Positions 23,601 to 33,298 are shown, counted from the first letter of the stretch. The stretch is 64,000 nt of DNA from Trametes villosa (GCA_002964805.2 PUDQ02000084.1:496001-560000); one strand, 5' to 3'. Notes: generated by a model from the letters alone, not told the origin. Made by a program: numbers and translations.

Positions 23601-23773
23601 ATGTGATGTTGTCAAGAGTGCGGTCGCTACAGGGCCTGATGGTGCTGCGACCCTTCTCTGCGGCTAAGCTTTGTACGCGCCTCTCACAGGAGCTGAGAGA
23701 CGAGCTGCGGCGGGTGGACGAGCTAGCTCGGCAGACCACCAAGGAGTATATCGAAGCTCGAGATCAGCAGTGA
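17630..23773 (+). CDS. Helitron Rep-helicase (RepHel) transposase
   Basis: One uninterrupted frame of 2,047 codons; the first ATG is at 17771, leaving 2,000 aa, and the region before it could be upstream exon or leader. A Helitron-like N-terminal region leads to the HUH rolling-circle domain: LHCHMLIW (the His-x-His metal site) near residue 811 and YITDYITKP, with the two catalytic-type tyrosines, near residue 1005. The C-terminal third is a PIF1-family helicase: GVGGTGKTH (Walker A, about 1567), VIDEISMI (Walker B, about 1640), TGDFGQLRPV, YTDYKSQGKS and YVMLSRVRSLQGL. Helitrons nick, peel and rejoin single strands during peel-and-paste transposition. No stop or frameshift is seen, so the protein could be functional. 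A polyacidic linker separates the two catalytic parts. Confidence 0.95.
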   Translation: MSSRPLLLDIICEIELCCPPPPSVRIPLPCRPVVHKRRVRAVVDALYMLVEGGYLRSVLKRVNQSHLDTIFQFQSVTRSHSRGGVRPGDLILSCSLKQVLRLYSHWRTAQLRSIAMIHGVVADVRETYDTLYGRLACHDCDSRCQSIEYMFRVLSAPRVGRVQMPSVVEPGSSASTVTRDGQEQMPHAHNEHAGTDTTAHLAVLDVEQRRQIIANWEKAMSTEALKAVVCAVCGRDTDPRKIALRDPESINLPMLRNPLLPEALQPQTYNRRAYEGAILEPKGLLNLEDIGRMRICGECYGDLTRERLPKFALANWLYYGYEHLPPDVREAFRTATPVERMLISRARASKISFKFSELKEPGAGANVPAAISQRCIKGNIAIHPQDATHLNETLPPTADTIRDTICAVFVGQTKATKETIKKLRPVLVRKSRVQTMIQFLVAHNPHYKVDDTFRGYSQHNMDGLFGPGTATVDEGVPCAIDIGHIESSDAVAGATEGYVPGENLPGDPDGEEEDLLMENVGYTVGDGTPQSYKQMAAAALAHCLNKGGFIRSRAGSQMIPDFENPNLLSWLFPHLDPWGIGGFFEPRRLTPLSLVQQLKYSLTVNQSPFRKDPDFAFVYYNIRQKRAVFDSVAFRVPASQRETVVQQLLNVDVKKLEKMTTAYKENPHYQTQDDDEANIARLLLKVNTMSHDLPGSNGYKIMLRNQIRGLINHIGTPTLFVTLNPSDRDHPLVRLYGGEDINLEDATRGEEWTRWTRTVFAANNPAACAQFFHTMISNFIDIILGCGGDNDGLFGKCTAYYGTVEAQGRGTLHCHMLIWLDGHAGPQELRDKMRASASYTNEVFRWLESVIKCELPGTRTVVMEEKGCPLPRPKRTEESGNPHPGAIPPPALHSFARHDDFQAAFDNFVAALVTEFNWHEHLSTCFKYVPNGVIPEDAERRDALCRMRIDGSTVPNTYIDDESGGVVLRRLHPRIANYNDMLIFLLQSNVELKFIGSGEAAKALLYYITDYITKPSLPTHVGLGALSYAIQRTNEKFPDMQKAAESDSLAFSRGALNVTVNRMMSCQEISHQQVMSYLVGGGDVYTSHTFKTLHWGTYDRLFRRHFGPPGDQNAQRQESGGEVEHGGGDLGEPVVSGNPPEDDMEVELTLEEEPGEAAHAHATDNGIGEEQEESFILRLEGTGTISATSQCQDYVYRCTSDEFDQLCLYEFVGLVEKETMSKANRSRRTAGGGYGSEQAHTARGRARALRGKFSSSEHTQFDTHLLRRRKTWTVPVILGERVPRSDRGDEEREAWSRMMLILFVPWRQPSDLKEANESWLSAFDRQSARIPAKHKRFMANMNALSECRDVRDAFSDKRRAEALAFIQTGVPEDTHRRHTGDDRTADQEFELFERPDMYNAYSDVNVSDTSQPMLDIKIGTRSREMLDFCCGAQALPEASHYTAAFPAYFTNANDVATDVIQAHAKRMRGLKRERRPTFPAPEHEDNPRPRKRRRHADVPASVTRAVLEDATDEHAHNLPNAKEVAYEAIDEIVEEMQLSGNPEQERAFRIIAEHVVDGGSQLLLYIAGVGGTGKTHVIRAVRRLFDVLGRSREIMVGAPTGAAALNIDGYTVHSLTMLPGKVKHVLTELTALWLPVKYFVIDEISMIGAKFLAQISQRLQQAKGDDGEAAVLPFGGVNIIFTGDFGQLRPVLATTLYDHKAVNNPGLQTIRDHTGVDILRGVYLWRQVRKVVKLVKNQRQSADPEYAQLLDRIRVGEAMVRSSDTSSGRNDVDTLYQRVMHNVFEKDPSAMAQFKDAPIIVGTKALRDDINARIVAHKARELNVQVPIFHSRDKLEKKAVEGTMQRALWRLPSKMTEDSLGQLPLFPGMKVMIRENIAFGRRLVNGAEGVIRKVLYETVDEKLYATVAYVHVPGAGNICDDLETDLVPVFPELVQFKCTMSMGGTKVVKSISRQQLPLLPAYAYTDYKSQGKSLEYAIVDLESAHSLQGLYVMLSRVRSLQGLMVLRPFSAAKLCTRLSQELRDELRRVDELARQTTKEYIEARDQQ
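17630..23773 (+). mobile_element. Helitron core, termini not located
   Basis: The Rep-helicase frame identifies an autonomous-type Helitron. Elements of this class begin with TC, end with CTRR after a short hairpin, and insert between A and T without a target duplication. I could not find a convincing matching pair of such ends, so only the coding core is delimited. Confidence 0.85.
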
Positions 23774-24641
23774 AGCATGTGCGGAGGGTCCGACGTTCAT
23801 GCGCACGTTCGGCCCGAGGCCGTGCCAGGCGCCCACGAGCAGCCTGTGGCGTGAGTACAATGTCAAACACAGGCAAGCAGACCCACGTGGCTGTGGTGGC
23901 AGCCCACAGCCAACCGCTCAATGTTCATGCACATGCGTTCGTAGACGATCTAGCAACAACCTCTCTCCGTCCCGAAGCCTCAGGCTCTGCGTTTGCATCG
24001 GCGTTGCTTCCAGCGGCTCCCACGGCAGCTCCGCGGTGGGAAGAAAGTAAGGTATGCTCGCGCGATGCGTAGACCTCTGACGATATGGTATCGACGATTA
24101 CAGTCCTGATACTGTCGCGCAACGCGCCTGCGCGGCATTATCGTCGGTGAGTCTGTTCGCACTTGACTATGACATCACCGCACCATAATTTAATGTGTAT
24201 ATTCTGCGCCCAATAGATCTGTAGCAGCGCGCGGCGCAGTGGTGACGTAGCTGCAGGACGGCAGCACCGCTTCCTACTACACGTCGATACTGTCTCGAGG
24301 CAATACCCTGCCCAATGAGGTCACCGCACGCAGCGCACCGCATAGCCAGCGGACAACTAGCTACGTCGTGCAAGTAGCTCATGCGCACACATACCCGGTT
24401 GACAACGACACGCCTTTCCGCCGTACTTAACAGCTCCTGAGATGATGCTCGGTACGTTGCCCCTCCCCTCGAGATGACTACGCCATCTGATCTCCCGCGT
24501 ACTAGACGCCTCCGTGCACGGTTCCCGAAACGGGATGAAACAGTCCAAGGTAGGCAGTAGCCCTTTACGAATCGTACTGTGCGTCACAACTCATGACGCT
24601 CGCTATCCTCAGTTCCAACCGTTCCCCAGACGCCAGTGGGT
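23774..24641. other. Region downstream of the Helitron frame, no gene seen
   Basis: Frames are short. Several GC-rich self-complementary stretches occur (for example around 24117-24140 and 24225-24240), but none is followed at the right distance by a clear CTRR end. It probably holds the 3' end of the Helitron and the promoter of the kinase gene. Confidence 0.35.
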
Positions 24642-26222
24642 ATGGTAACGACCCCAGAAGAGCGTACCGTAGTACCTTCCAACACTCCGTTACTGCCGAC
24701 AGTGGCGAGACCACGCGTCCTTGTGCCCTGCACTCCCGAGGCGCCCGCCCTCGATGGCCATTCCTCTGCGTCTCGCGAGAGGTGAGTACGCCGTTCCGCA
24801 CGGGCGCCATATCGCTGACATATCCCCAGACCGTACGTGATCAGGCCTGCGGACGTCATCCTGGGCCGCTGTGAGGACGTCGGTCAAAGACGGGAAGTTC
24901 CACGCTGAACCGTTCGCATCGCAGATCTCGTCATGGCCCGCATCGGGTCCGGAAGCCACGGGACAGTCGTGCGGGCGGACGATAGTATCACAGGGACGGC
25001 CGTCGCCGTCAAGTTGCTGCACAGGGACCCGGACCTGAACCCGAATCCTCAGACCGAGGAACGGATTTATGAGAAGCTAGTGGCCGGTTGTGACCCCCAC
25101 ATCGAGTAGGGACCTCGCCCGACATCCCACTCCCACCCGCACTAATTTATCCTATTTAATAGGCTCTTCGCCGCCGTGCACGACAGTGGCACGTCCCATG
25201 GATTCCATTGCATCGTATTCGACCTCTGCCATGGGACCCTTTTCGACCTAATCAAGGGATATCCGGGCTTTATGCCGCTGCCGGCGCGGCACCTCATGGA
25301 GATTGCGTACCAGGCCATCAAGGCCATAGGATGTATGTACCCAATGTGGCTTCTAAGCGTCTGATCCATGTCCACTGATTTCGTCGTCTAGATCTGCATT
25401 CACTTCGCATAATCCACACCGACATCAAGCCCGATAATATAGCCCTCCGGGCGTCGGACTTCGCGAAGGTCAAATGGTTAAGCGCCTGCGCGGGTTTTCA
25501 CGAGAAGGTTCGCGCTCAGAACACCTGCCACGGTTAGCGTCACTCACCCTCGAGCTAGAAAATTCTGGTCTCGACGCAGATCTGTATTCTAGACCTAGGG
25601 AGCGCCGTAGAGCTGCCGCATAACACCCTGCTCCCCGGGCGAATTGCTGCGCGGTCGTATCGCGCTCCAGAGGTGGCGCTGGGTGAGTTCGCATCGGCGT
25701 GCGTCTAGAAATATCTCAGCTAAACCCTTCGCAGGCCTACCATGGGCATTCGGTGTCGACACCTACGCCCTCGGATGCGTCATTGCGGAGTTGTATCTGA
25801 TGGGGAATCTCTTTGATTCTGCCATTGAGGGCGACCGTGAACATCTCGCCACAATTGATCGCCTTCTAGGACCCTTTCCGCGGGCCTACGCCATGCGCAT
25901 CGAAGCTGCGTATCCGGGCACGTTCCGCTTCGGAGAGCACGCCAGGGTTCAATACCCGTCCCCGGACACTCAACCCTCCGCGGCCACGCATGGCGAGTCA
26001 ATGCGCAGATTGGAGCGGCTGAAAGCGCTCTCGGTTAGTCGTCTCGTCCTCTCCGCGCACTAGATCTGACGTTCGGTGCCCCGCCAGGCCTACGTTCACG
26101 ACCAACCGCTGCACAGTTTCCTGCGGAAACTTCTGATGGTTGACCCGTCTGAGCGGATCTCGCTGGAGGCTGCGGCGAAGCACGAGTACTTCGAATCTCT
26201 TAGTAAGCGGCCCCTACTGTGA
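24642..26222 (+). CDS. Diverged LAMMER/CLK-like (CMGC) protein kinase
   Basis: Eight exons keep phase and give 401 aa: 24642-24781, 24830-24870, 24925-25105, 25163-25332, 25392-25507, 25559-25682, 25735-26033, 26088-26222. All core kinase motifs are visible: RIGSGSHGTV (glycine loop), AVKLL (lysine), HTDIKPDN (catalytic loop, HTD as in CLK and SRPK kinases), LDLGSA (DLG for DFG), RSYRAPEVALG (activation segment) and VDTYALGCVIAELY. EHLATIDRLLGP aligns with the EHLAMMER signature of LAMMER kinases. Known relatives phosphorylate SR splicing factors. The protein has only about 65 residues before the glycine loop. The gene starts about 870 bases after the Helitron frame. The intron ending exon 5 could alternatively use an earlier donor. 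Confidence 0.85.
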
Positions 26223-26580
26223 CGGTCTGGAAATCTATTCTCTCGGAAGTGAACTGCCGATTACCATACCGGTCCCCTCGTTCCCGTATACCCCGATTCT
26301 ATCCCCGTTGAATAGTGCCCCGTGGAACGGGGTACATGTATGTGTGCAGGTGACATTCGCGCGTCCCACGTAGCACGACCCTGAGCGTCGGATCCGTTCA
26401 GGCTCTGATACACGGCGGGGCGCGCTGGACATTCCGTGGTGTCCTACGCATACCTACGTCCAACGCCAGCGGAGTACGCCCCGACTACCGCTCGTATTCC
26501 TTCGCAGGTCTCATGTGTGCATTTCCGCATGGGCTGACAAGTCGACAGGCCTCCGTCACAGTGTCGTATCGCCCTCCGCT

Positions 26581-26950
26581 ATGCCAGACGAGGAGGCGCC
26601 ATCGTCCATACCTATCTACCATGCTCTTCAGGTGCGCTCGATCGTCGAGTACAATCGGGGTTCAAGCTAATACGTTTTGTACGTAGTCTCAGAGCACCTC
26701 ACATGGATTGGTCTTCTACGACACGCACCACAGGCTACGACGAGTATGCCTTGTCGAGCAGCTTGGCCGCGGACAGTGGCATATGCACGTCCTGGTGTGG
26801 GATACAGCGCCTGGTAGCCGCGCTGGACCTAGTGTACATCATGGAACCTGGTGCGCATGCTACATCTACGCAGGTATCGCTCGTCACTGACCCTAACGTG
26901 CAGACACCTCCTGCTAGACAGCCAGTGAGCGGTGGTGCATCATAGCGTAG
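26581..26950 (+). CDS. Small protein resembling a kinase N-lobe start
   Basis: Exons 26581-26631, 26687-26873 and 26922-26950 keep phase and give 88 aa. The segment RRVCLVEQLGRGQWHMHVLV resembles the first strand and glycine loop of SRPK-type kinases (LGxGxW). No lysine, catalytic or activation motifs follow, so it would be a truncated fragment rather than an enzyme. It lies 360 bases after the LAMMER-like kinase. The kinase reading is inference. Confidence 0.4.
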
Positions 26951-28262
26951 GGGAAAGGCTGGGTACTGTAACGATATCGAACAACGTACAATCCCAAGTG
27001 TATTAGCCAGTGCTACACGATTGCGCGGCATGTTAAACCGTCGGGTGAGGGTGTACTCGCGCGGGGAAACGCGGCTTCATGTTCACGGTGCTTGCCCGCC
27101 CCGCGGGCACGTGTTGCAGAGTGCGGTAGCGCGCCCTGGCTACATCCTGCGTAGTAAGTGGTATTTAAATCATCCATGACGATAGCGCGTTGTGTATGTG
27201 CTGCAGCTTCTGGTAGAGCGCGTTCGGGTGGGATAACGAGGGGGGCGGCGCTCGGGGACGGCTCGGGGAACACGAAGGGGCGAGCTCGGGGAGCGCGCTA
27301 GGAGCGCGCGCGGGGAACCGAGGTATTGGTAAGTGGCGGTGCCTTGTGAGGCCGATACGGCGGAGTCCGAATATGGTAACTCGTCCAGTTCAAGTTCCGC
27401 TGTGCGGTTGGAAACCGATACTCACCCAAGTGCGGCCTCTACGACGCAACAAGAGGCAGGTCGCCGCTGCTCCCTTTCCATGACGCAGTAGCTATACAGG
27501 TAGTGGTCCTATGGACGGTCGTAGGAGCCCGCCGCCGTAGTACGGGAGCCGCAGATCAAGGTATTACCGTTGACTCAGACAGCGAGGATGTGTCGTCGAC
27601 ACCGCTGTTTTGCAGAGTACAAATCACCACACAGTGCATTGAAGATGCTGGGAAGTGGAAGAAGCCCATATAGAAAGGCAAGTGTCTACCGTAGAGCAAA
27701 GCATCGGCGTTCACGGCGTCCGGACGGCGTCACCTCCGTGTCTGCGTCATTTGTTGTACAGTTTGGGGTGGCCGATGCTACAGAGCCTATCTGGGTGCCC
27801 AACTAAATCCTAAGTATTCTGAGGCCACTACAGAGATAACAGCGAGGTATGGCGCATTTGTGGGGCAGTTTTCACCTCAGGGCAATATTTACAGCCTGGG
27901 CACCGACATAAGTCCAGAGGCTAGCAGCGTAGATGAAAAATAGTGAAACTACCTCACAGAGGTGTCTCACGCATCCAGAGAGCCTGAGTACTCAGATTCA
28001 GTGGGCATAAAAATCTATATCCATAATATAGAGCAAGATGTGTGATGCAAAGCGGCATGATCGGACCATGGGATTTACTGTACGTAAATCACAAGATTGG
28101 CGCGCCATGCCGCTGCACCACAAATCCATATGACACTCTGCTACATTGCCATGTGTCTGGCTATTGATTACTGTATTGAGCTGTTTATATACCGCCAAGC
28201 TGAATATATAGCTGAGCGGTGAGTTACCCTGCAATCCGGATCACACCGCACTTCCCCAAACA
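26951..28262. other. Gene-poor stretch with short GC repeats and hairpin
   Basis: No phase-consistent gene was found. CTCGGGGA recurs at 27251, 27262 and 27285, followed by the hairpin 27293-27309 (GCGCGCT / AGCGCGC around AGG). The part from about 27790 to 28260 is more AT-rich and has no frame of note. Confidence 0.4.
27293..27309. repeat. Short perfect hairpin
   Basis: GCGCGCT and AGCGCGC are exact reverse complements separated by AGG. Such a structure is typical near Helitron 3' ends, but no CTRR follows at 10-12 bases. Confidence 0.6.
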
Positions 28263-28753
28263 ATGCTCGCGCCAACTGCCACCGTTCACTTCACCAAAAT
28301 CTTCCTAAACCACATTGTCACACCTGACACCCCGTGCGTACCATGCTCCCGCAGCCAAAGTAGGCTCCTTACAACTGCAGGACATCACGCAGAACCATTT
28401 CCAAGGATGACGAGACCTCATCTAAATTGATTTCAATTCAAGGACACCCCCGTGCGGCGAAAGGCCAAGGTACTGCAGTGTACGTTTACCTATGTTTTCA
28501 GGACTCACGGGATCCCTTAGGTTGCCACACAAGCGGACATGCTGAGCACGTTGTCTTCGAGACTGCCCTGCTCTCTATCGACACCATAGTCGTTGTGCAT
28601 GTCACCGTCGAGACCGTGCAGACGACAGACGTACTCTCCTACTCTGGGGACCAAGCCGGAAGCAACGACGCGGCCCTCGCGGCGGGGCTGGAGCACCTCA
28701 TGCGCAGATTCGACGATGTGGAGCATCGGGCGTGGGGCGATCAGTTCATGTAG
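28263..28753 (+). CDS. Hypothetical protein, 147 aa
   Basis: Exons 28263-28333 and 28381-28753 join in phase across a 47-nt GT-AG intron. The N-terminus starts MLAPTATVHFTKIFLNHIV. The C-terminal half has a beta-rich stretch (LLSIDTIVVVHVTVETVQT) and then an acidic helix. I do not recognise a family. It may be a lineage-specific gene. Confidence 0.45.
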
Positions 28754-29720
28754 TTTTGTCTAGTATAACTCCTGGATACGCACCTGGATACCGTCCGTTT
28801 GACTTCTAAATGCACGCTAAGAAGGTCAGCTACTAGTACCAGCTACGCTACTGGTAGAATGCGACCGCAGCGACGCTCTACCCAGCAAGATCACCGGTGT
28901 CAGTTACGCGCGAGCGCTGAGAGTATACGGGCACTTGAACACGCACCATATGCGCAGATACCGGCCTCCGGAGGGCGAAGAAACGGTGACACCGCTCCAG
29001 GATCGTCTGGCGCTGCCACGGTCGTGAGCATCGGAACATAGTAGCCGTAAGTGACAAGCGGTCAGACTCACCACAGCGCTTGGGGTCGTAAATATCGCGA
29101 AGATATGTGTGCCTCCCTCGTGCACTACGACGAGCACAAGTGTGCGCCCCTACAGAGAGTCAGCCTTGAGGGCGGGGCTAATTCCGAAGAATCTAGCGGT
29201 GGAAGGCTCCGGCAGCATGACGAAGGACAGACTCGCCTGTGCAGGTTAGCGGTGAAGCGGACCGGACGTCCAGTATGTATTGTCGTATTTGGTCCGTAGC
29301 GCGCACCAGGGCGCTTAGTACTTGGCCAGTCGCTCTCAACCCACTCGAAGACCTCCGAGCTCAGTCAACCTCTGTATACCAGCGATACTTCTTCATCAGT
29401 ACCCATGGCAAACCCTGCTGTCAGACAAGCGCGCTCTTCCTGCTCCGGTCGCTCCCGATCCAAGCGTTGTGCGCGCATTTCGCCTGAGCGCGACAGGTGA
29501 GGACACTCAGCACGGGTCAAGCTAACTACGCTGTGCACAGGACTTCGTACCCTCCCGCAGGGGCAGGGCCGGCCGCCGACTAGACGGGTACACGTGTTAG
29601 AGTGGGCTGAGGCTGTCGCATTTATACAATCGGTACGTCGAGTCCATACCCCCTGAATACCGTCAGGAGTAAACATGCCTATTACTAACGCGGACGTATG
29701 ACTTCAGAGAATGTAATTCC
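28754..29720. other. Region without a confident gene
   Basis: The plus strand from about 29085 to 29240 reads like coding sequence (RKYREDMCASLVHYDEH) but I could not find flanking exons in phase. A possible two-exon 50-residue peptide starts at 29404 (MANPAVRQARSS, intron about 44 nt). Neither is firm. Confidence 0.3.
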
Positions 29721-30210
29721 CTACTGAGCGGAGTACCCGTGGACTCTACTGAAGGCGTAATGAGCTACAAAGCTCCAGAAGTCCTTTGGCGTGCCGAAAC
29801 GTAACTTATCGAACGTCGCCGTCAACATCTCGTTGGTCGCGGGAGCGCATCTGTGGAGGATGGCTGTCAACGATTCCTGAAAGTGGCGAGGTGAGTACTC
29901 CATAATCCTAATGTTCATCCTCTGCCTGACCTCATCGCAAGTCACAGTCCAGCCATCCTTGATAACATGCCAGACGACGGGTGTGAGCTTGTCGTCCTCG
30001 TCCACTGTCACGAGAATCCACCCTAGGTTTAGGTACGGTAAGTCGTATATATCTACACCGGCAGCGGACGCACATACGAGATTGCCCGAGCGATTCGGTG
30101 AGGTAGACCCTCGCCGGACGCCATATATCGACTACGACCGTGCGGTCGCTGGAGTCCGTGCCTGATGCGACTTCGAGGCGATCGCAGGTGAAGTAAGTCC
30201 GCCACCCCAT
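29721..30210 (-). CDS. Hypothetical protein, 144 aa
   Basis: Exons 30210-30078 and 30022-29721 join in phase across a 55-nt intron. The protein starts MGWRTYFTCDRLEVASG, has a strand-rich centre (WILVTVDEDDKLTPVVWHVI) and a helical C-terminus ending HGYSAQ. No family recognised. An extra 5' exon is possible. Confidence 0.5.
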
Positions 30211-30552
30211 AGTGTATTCGAGCCGGGGCGGTGAGGCGTGCGTAGTCGAGGAGCGGTCGTGCTGTGAGCGATGGAGAGGCACACATCCGTCGCCCACGGC
30301 AGAGTGCTTACGCGGCGAGATTCAATTCCCGCTGAATCCGTCCCCGTGCTCATCTGGTGCTAGCTCGTAGACCATATCTGCGATTCGATCTCCTGGGTAT
30401 GCTTATGTATAGTCGTGATTAGATCATTAGGGTACCTTCTCGACGGTCGGGTGACGTAGTCTCCCCAAGCGTTTGCGTGTCCCCGGCGTGTCACCCCGCG
30501 TCATGCAGATATGCGCATCGAGCGACGGGCCGTGGTAGGTCATAGGCGTAGT

Positions 30553-31359
30553 ATGACCTACCGGCGGCAGCACGCTGTAGGTCCTAGAGATGAGTACACT
30601 GAAACGAACGACGCTCCCGACCGCGGGGCGTCATGCCAGCAATATCGTTATATAGGAGTCCGATACCGTACGGCCGCACCCATACCGCGGCGAGAAGCGT
30701 TCAACATTGACATGGGCCGTGTAGGTGTCTCTGGGTTCTCTGAGAGTACCGCCTAACTCCCCTCGCCCGGCAGTACAGATCCCCTCCGCCTAAGAAAGGG
30801 CACCTGCGCCCCGCTAATCTGGCAAAGACAGTCCGAGCGCACAACAGCAAGGTGAAGTGGTATCTACAGAAGGTATGTGTGCCGTAGTACTCCGTGCGCG
30901 TCCCGCTAACTCTGGTCGCATGCTCATCAGCGCCTGGTTTATGTTGCCCGCCATGCTCTACTATTCCCCGTTGTCGGACGGTCTCCGCAACTTGTCCTGC
31001 TCCCGTGTCGTGACGGCTGGGACCCGGCGTGCGGGTGTCCCGCATACTCCGAAGATCTGGACACGGACGAATGGCTGAACGGTCCGCAATCAGTATCGTC
31101 CCTCGACCACTTCCCGGGCACCCGCTCTCGCTTGGCGAACGGCTACGACATTCTTGTACTATCCCGGAAGGGTCAACGCACGCGGAAACGGCCGTCGAAC
31201 GAGACTATCCGCCGCATGTTCTCCATCGAATGGGCGGGCGCACTCCTTGTGGTCAAGAGGGCCCAGTACGATCGAGGGCGCGTCGTGCACATTACCCGCC
31301 CAGAGATATCGCTCATCAATACCATAGTGGAGAGGTGCGCACTAATGCCGCTAGCGTGA
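30553..31359 (+). CDS. Hypothetical protein, 203 aa
   Basis: Four exons, 30553-30576, 30656-30720, 30779-30872 and 30931-31359, keep phase. The last exon is a long coherent frame with LVYVARHALLFPVVGRSP, a Cys-containing segment (CRDGWDPACGCPAY) and a basic region (LSRKGQRTRKRPSNETIRR) followed by FSIEWAGALLVVKRAQYD. I do not recognise a family. The consistent splicing supports a real gene; the 8-codon first exon is the least certain part. Confidence 0.5.
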
Positions 31360-31497
31360 GCCCCTAGTGTGTACTGACGCGCCGCGCACCTTATCCGTGC
31401 CCCAGCTGGCTGCAGATGATGACTGGTGATACCGAGTAGGCCCGACGACGTGCTGCAGAGGTAGCGGGGTTCGTAAGAGTAGCAATGTTGTGTTGCG

Positions 31498-32717
31498 CTA
31501 GGCGATCGTCACGCATAGTCGAGTGCCAATCGAGCTGTATGCGATGTGGGGCGTTATGAGAAGCACGAGTATCCTTCCCTGTGAGCGAATATCGTACCCT
31601 GTGAACGCCAATGCGCGCGCGGGCGGCGTGAACGCACTCTCGGCTGCATGGGTCACTACTGGGTACCGATCAATGAATACACGAGCATGCATTAAGATGC
31701 CATAGTCCCTGTGTAGAGGAACATACGGATGTTGGCGCATGTACAAACGAATCGTTGGAAGCTAGAATGATCGTGTATCATAAGGAGGTGCTGCCTGGCG
31801 CTGGAGACAGGGCTCTTCCGTTCGAACACGACGAGAGACATGACCTATGACTGTGATGAGCGTCTGCAGTTCCGGCACAGACGATAGACGGCGTACCTCC
31901 TCCCAGTGAATAGACCAGTCCGTGCTCGTTAGATCTACGGTGTGCACTTCAAGCGATGCGAGCGGATAAATCGCGAGGTTCCCTTCATTCCTGGCGTTGA
32001 GCAGAGTGGAGAAGTAACGGATGACTACTCACAGTGCGGCCGACTTGGGATTATGGCGCTGTTGCGCACCTCGGATATGACCACAGTAGCTTCAACCCAG
32101 TCCGAGGTTTTCTGGCCCGGCAATATTATCGTTGTGAGCACGCCGTGGAGGGAGAGCAGGGTCTGGGTCGATCTGACGGTAGTATCACCCTCGTATGGGA
32201 CAGTCCACAGTAAGCTTGTTGCAGGAGACGTACTCAAGTGTAGACGCCTGAGTAAACATTCCACTGGTAATAGACATGGTGCGGCAGTTGCTGGCCCTCT
32301 CGGAGACGCTGCTTCGAGTATATGTGACGGAGGGCCGCCCGTGTCTGTAGTAGCGCCATGCATTAATCGCGATCACCGGAAATTCCGCGGTTCCTGTACG
32401 CGAACGTACCGCGTCCATTTCAGTCACCGAGCTAAGCTCCCGTAATGACGAGGTGAGTTCGCATGATCCGCCGATTTGTTGTGCTAGCACGGACCCGATG
32501 CGTACTCTTGAAAATCGTCTCAAGTCTTGCATATCACCGGACCGCAGACCCCAGGTGCAGGTCGTCCTCCCATCGGATACCTAGAGCCAACTGTGATTGT
32601 TTCTAGGTGCACCCTACAGGAATGACCTACCGTCACCTGTCGTACGTGCTGTAGAGTGAAGGCCCGTTGCGTCGAAACGCTGGACCGGGCCCGTTGTAAG
32701 CGGGCGGAATAGCGCAT
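31498..32717 (-). CDS. Leucine-rich-repeat-like protein, approximate model
   Basis: The minus strand can be read as a multi-exon gene starting at ATG 32717 (first exon 32717-32637, intron to 32581) and ending at TAG 31498. Segments look like LRR strands: LTSSLRELSSVTEMDA, LHGVLTTIILPGQK, LHTVDLTSTDWSIHWEEVRR and LSSVPELQTLITVI. Junctions near 32027, 31940 and 31780 are plausible, but the one joining the 32.5-kb exon to the 32.2-kb exon is not settled. The style matches the LRR part of Agaricomycete F-box proteins; no clear F-box is seen. A plus-strand frame at 31942-32445 overlaps and is taken as a shadow. Confidence 0.4.
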
Positions 32718-33298
32718 TTCCCTTTACGGATGTTCTAACTCTAACTCTGTAGGAGGCGCCCATCTATGCCGAGCCTCATGCTCCCACCACTACGCGTCGA
32801 CATAGGTTTTCCTTCGCTCGCGTTGCGGAGTATCGCACGATCGCGTCAGCACTCCGTATACGATATGTCCATACAGCCAAACCGGAGGAGTACGCGCCAC
32901 ATGCAAGTGTGACGCGCGACGCATATCCAGCACCCTCAGGAAAACGGTACGCCTCCGCTCAGCCTATCGTCCCTAGGTGCGCGGTGCTCACGCTAGCGCT
33001 TGGACTCCGCCAGGTAGCACACTACGTCAGGTCGCACAGTCAAAAGTCGATGCGCACATCACCGGTTATGTCGTATGCAGAGCGTCAACCACGTCATCCG
33101 GACGTGTCGCAGTGACATAGTTGCGCTCGGTATGCATGCGAGTATTGCAGCTAGAAATACAGCAGCACCGTTGGATGAACAGTCAGGATCGACAGCAGTC
33201 AACCCCCGCCACGCGCATATCGCCGTTCAGTACGTGCCCAATTGTCTGAATGTATAGGCCTCGTGAGCTGACGCAGGCGTTCCTCAGGCTCGCCCGCC
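32718..33298. other. Intergenic, no confident gene
   Basis: A 48-codon plus-strand frame at 32767-32913 (MPSLMLPPLRVDIG) and a 60-codon frame near 33075 have no supporting motif. The stretch should contain the promoter of the F-box gene that follows. Confidence 0.35.

Noticed and set aside
31942..32445. 168-codon plus-strand frame
   Set aside because: It overlaps the better LRR-like reading on the minus strand and shows no motif; a GT donor-like site at 32453 is its only support.
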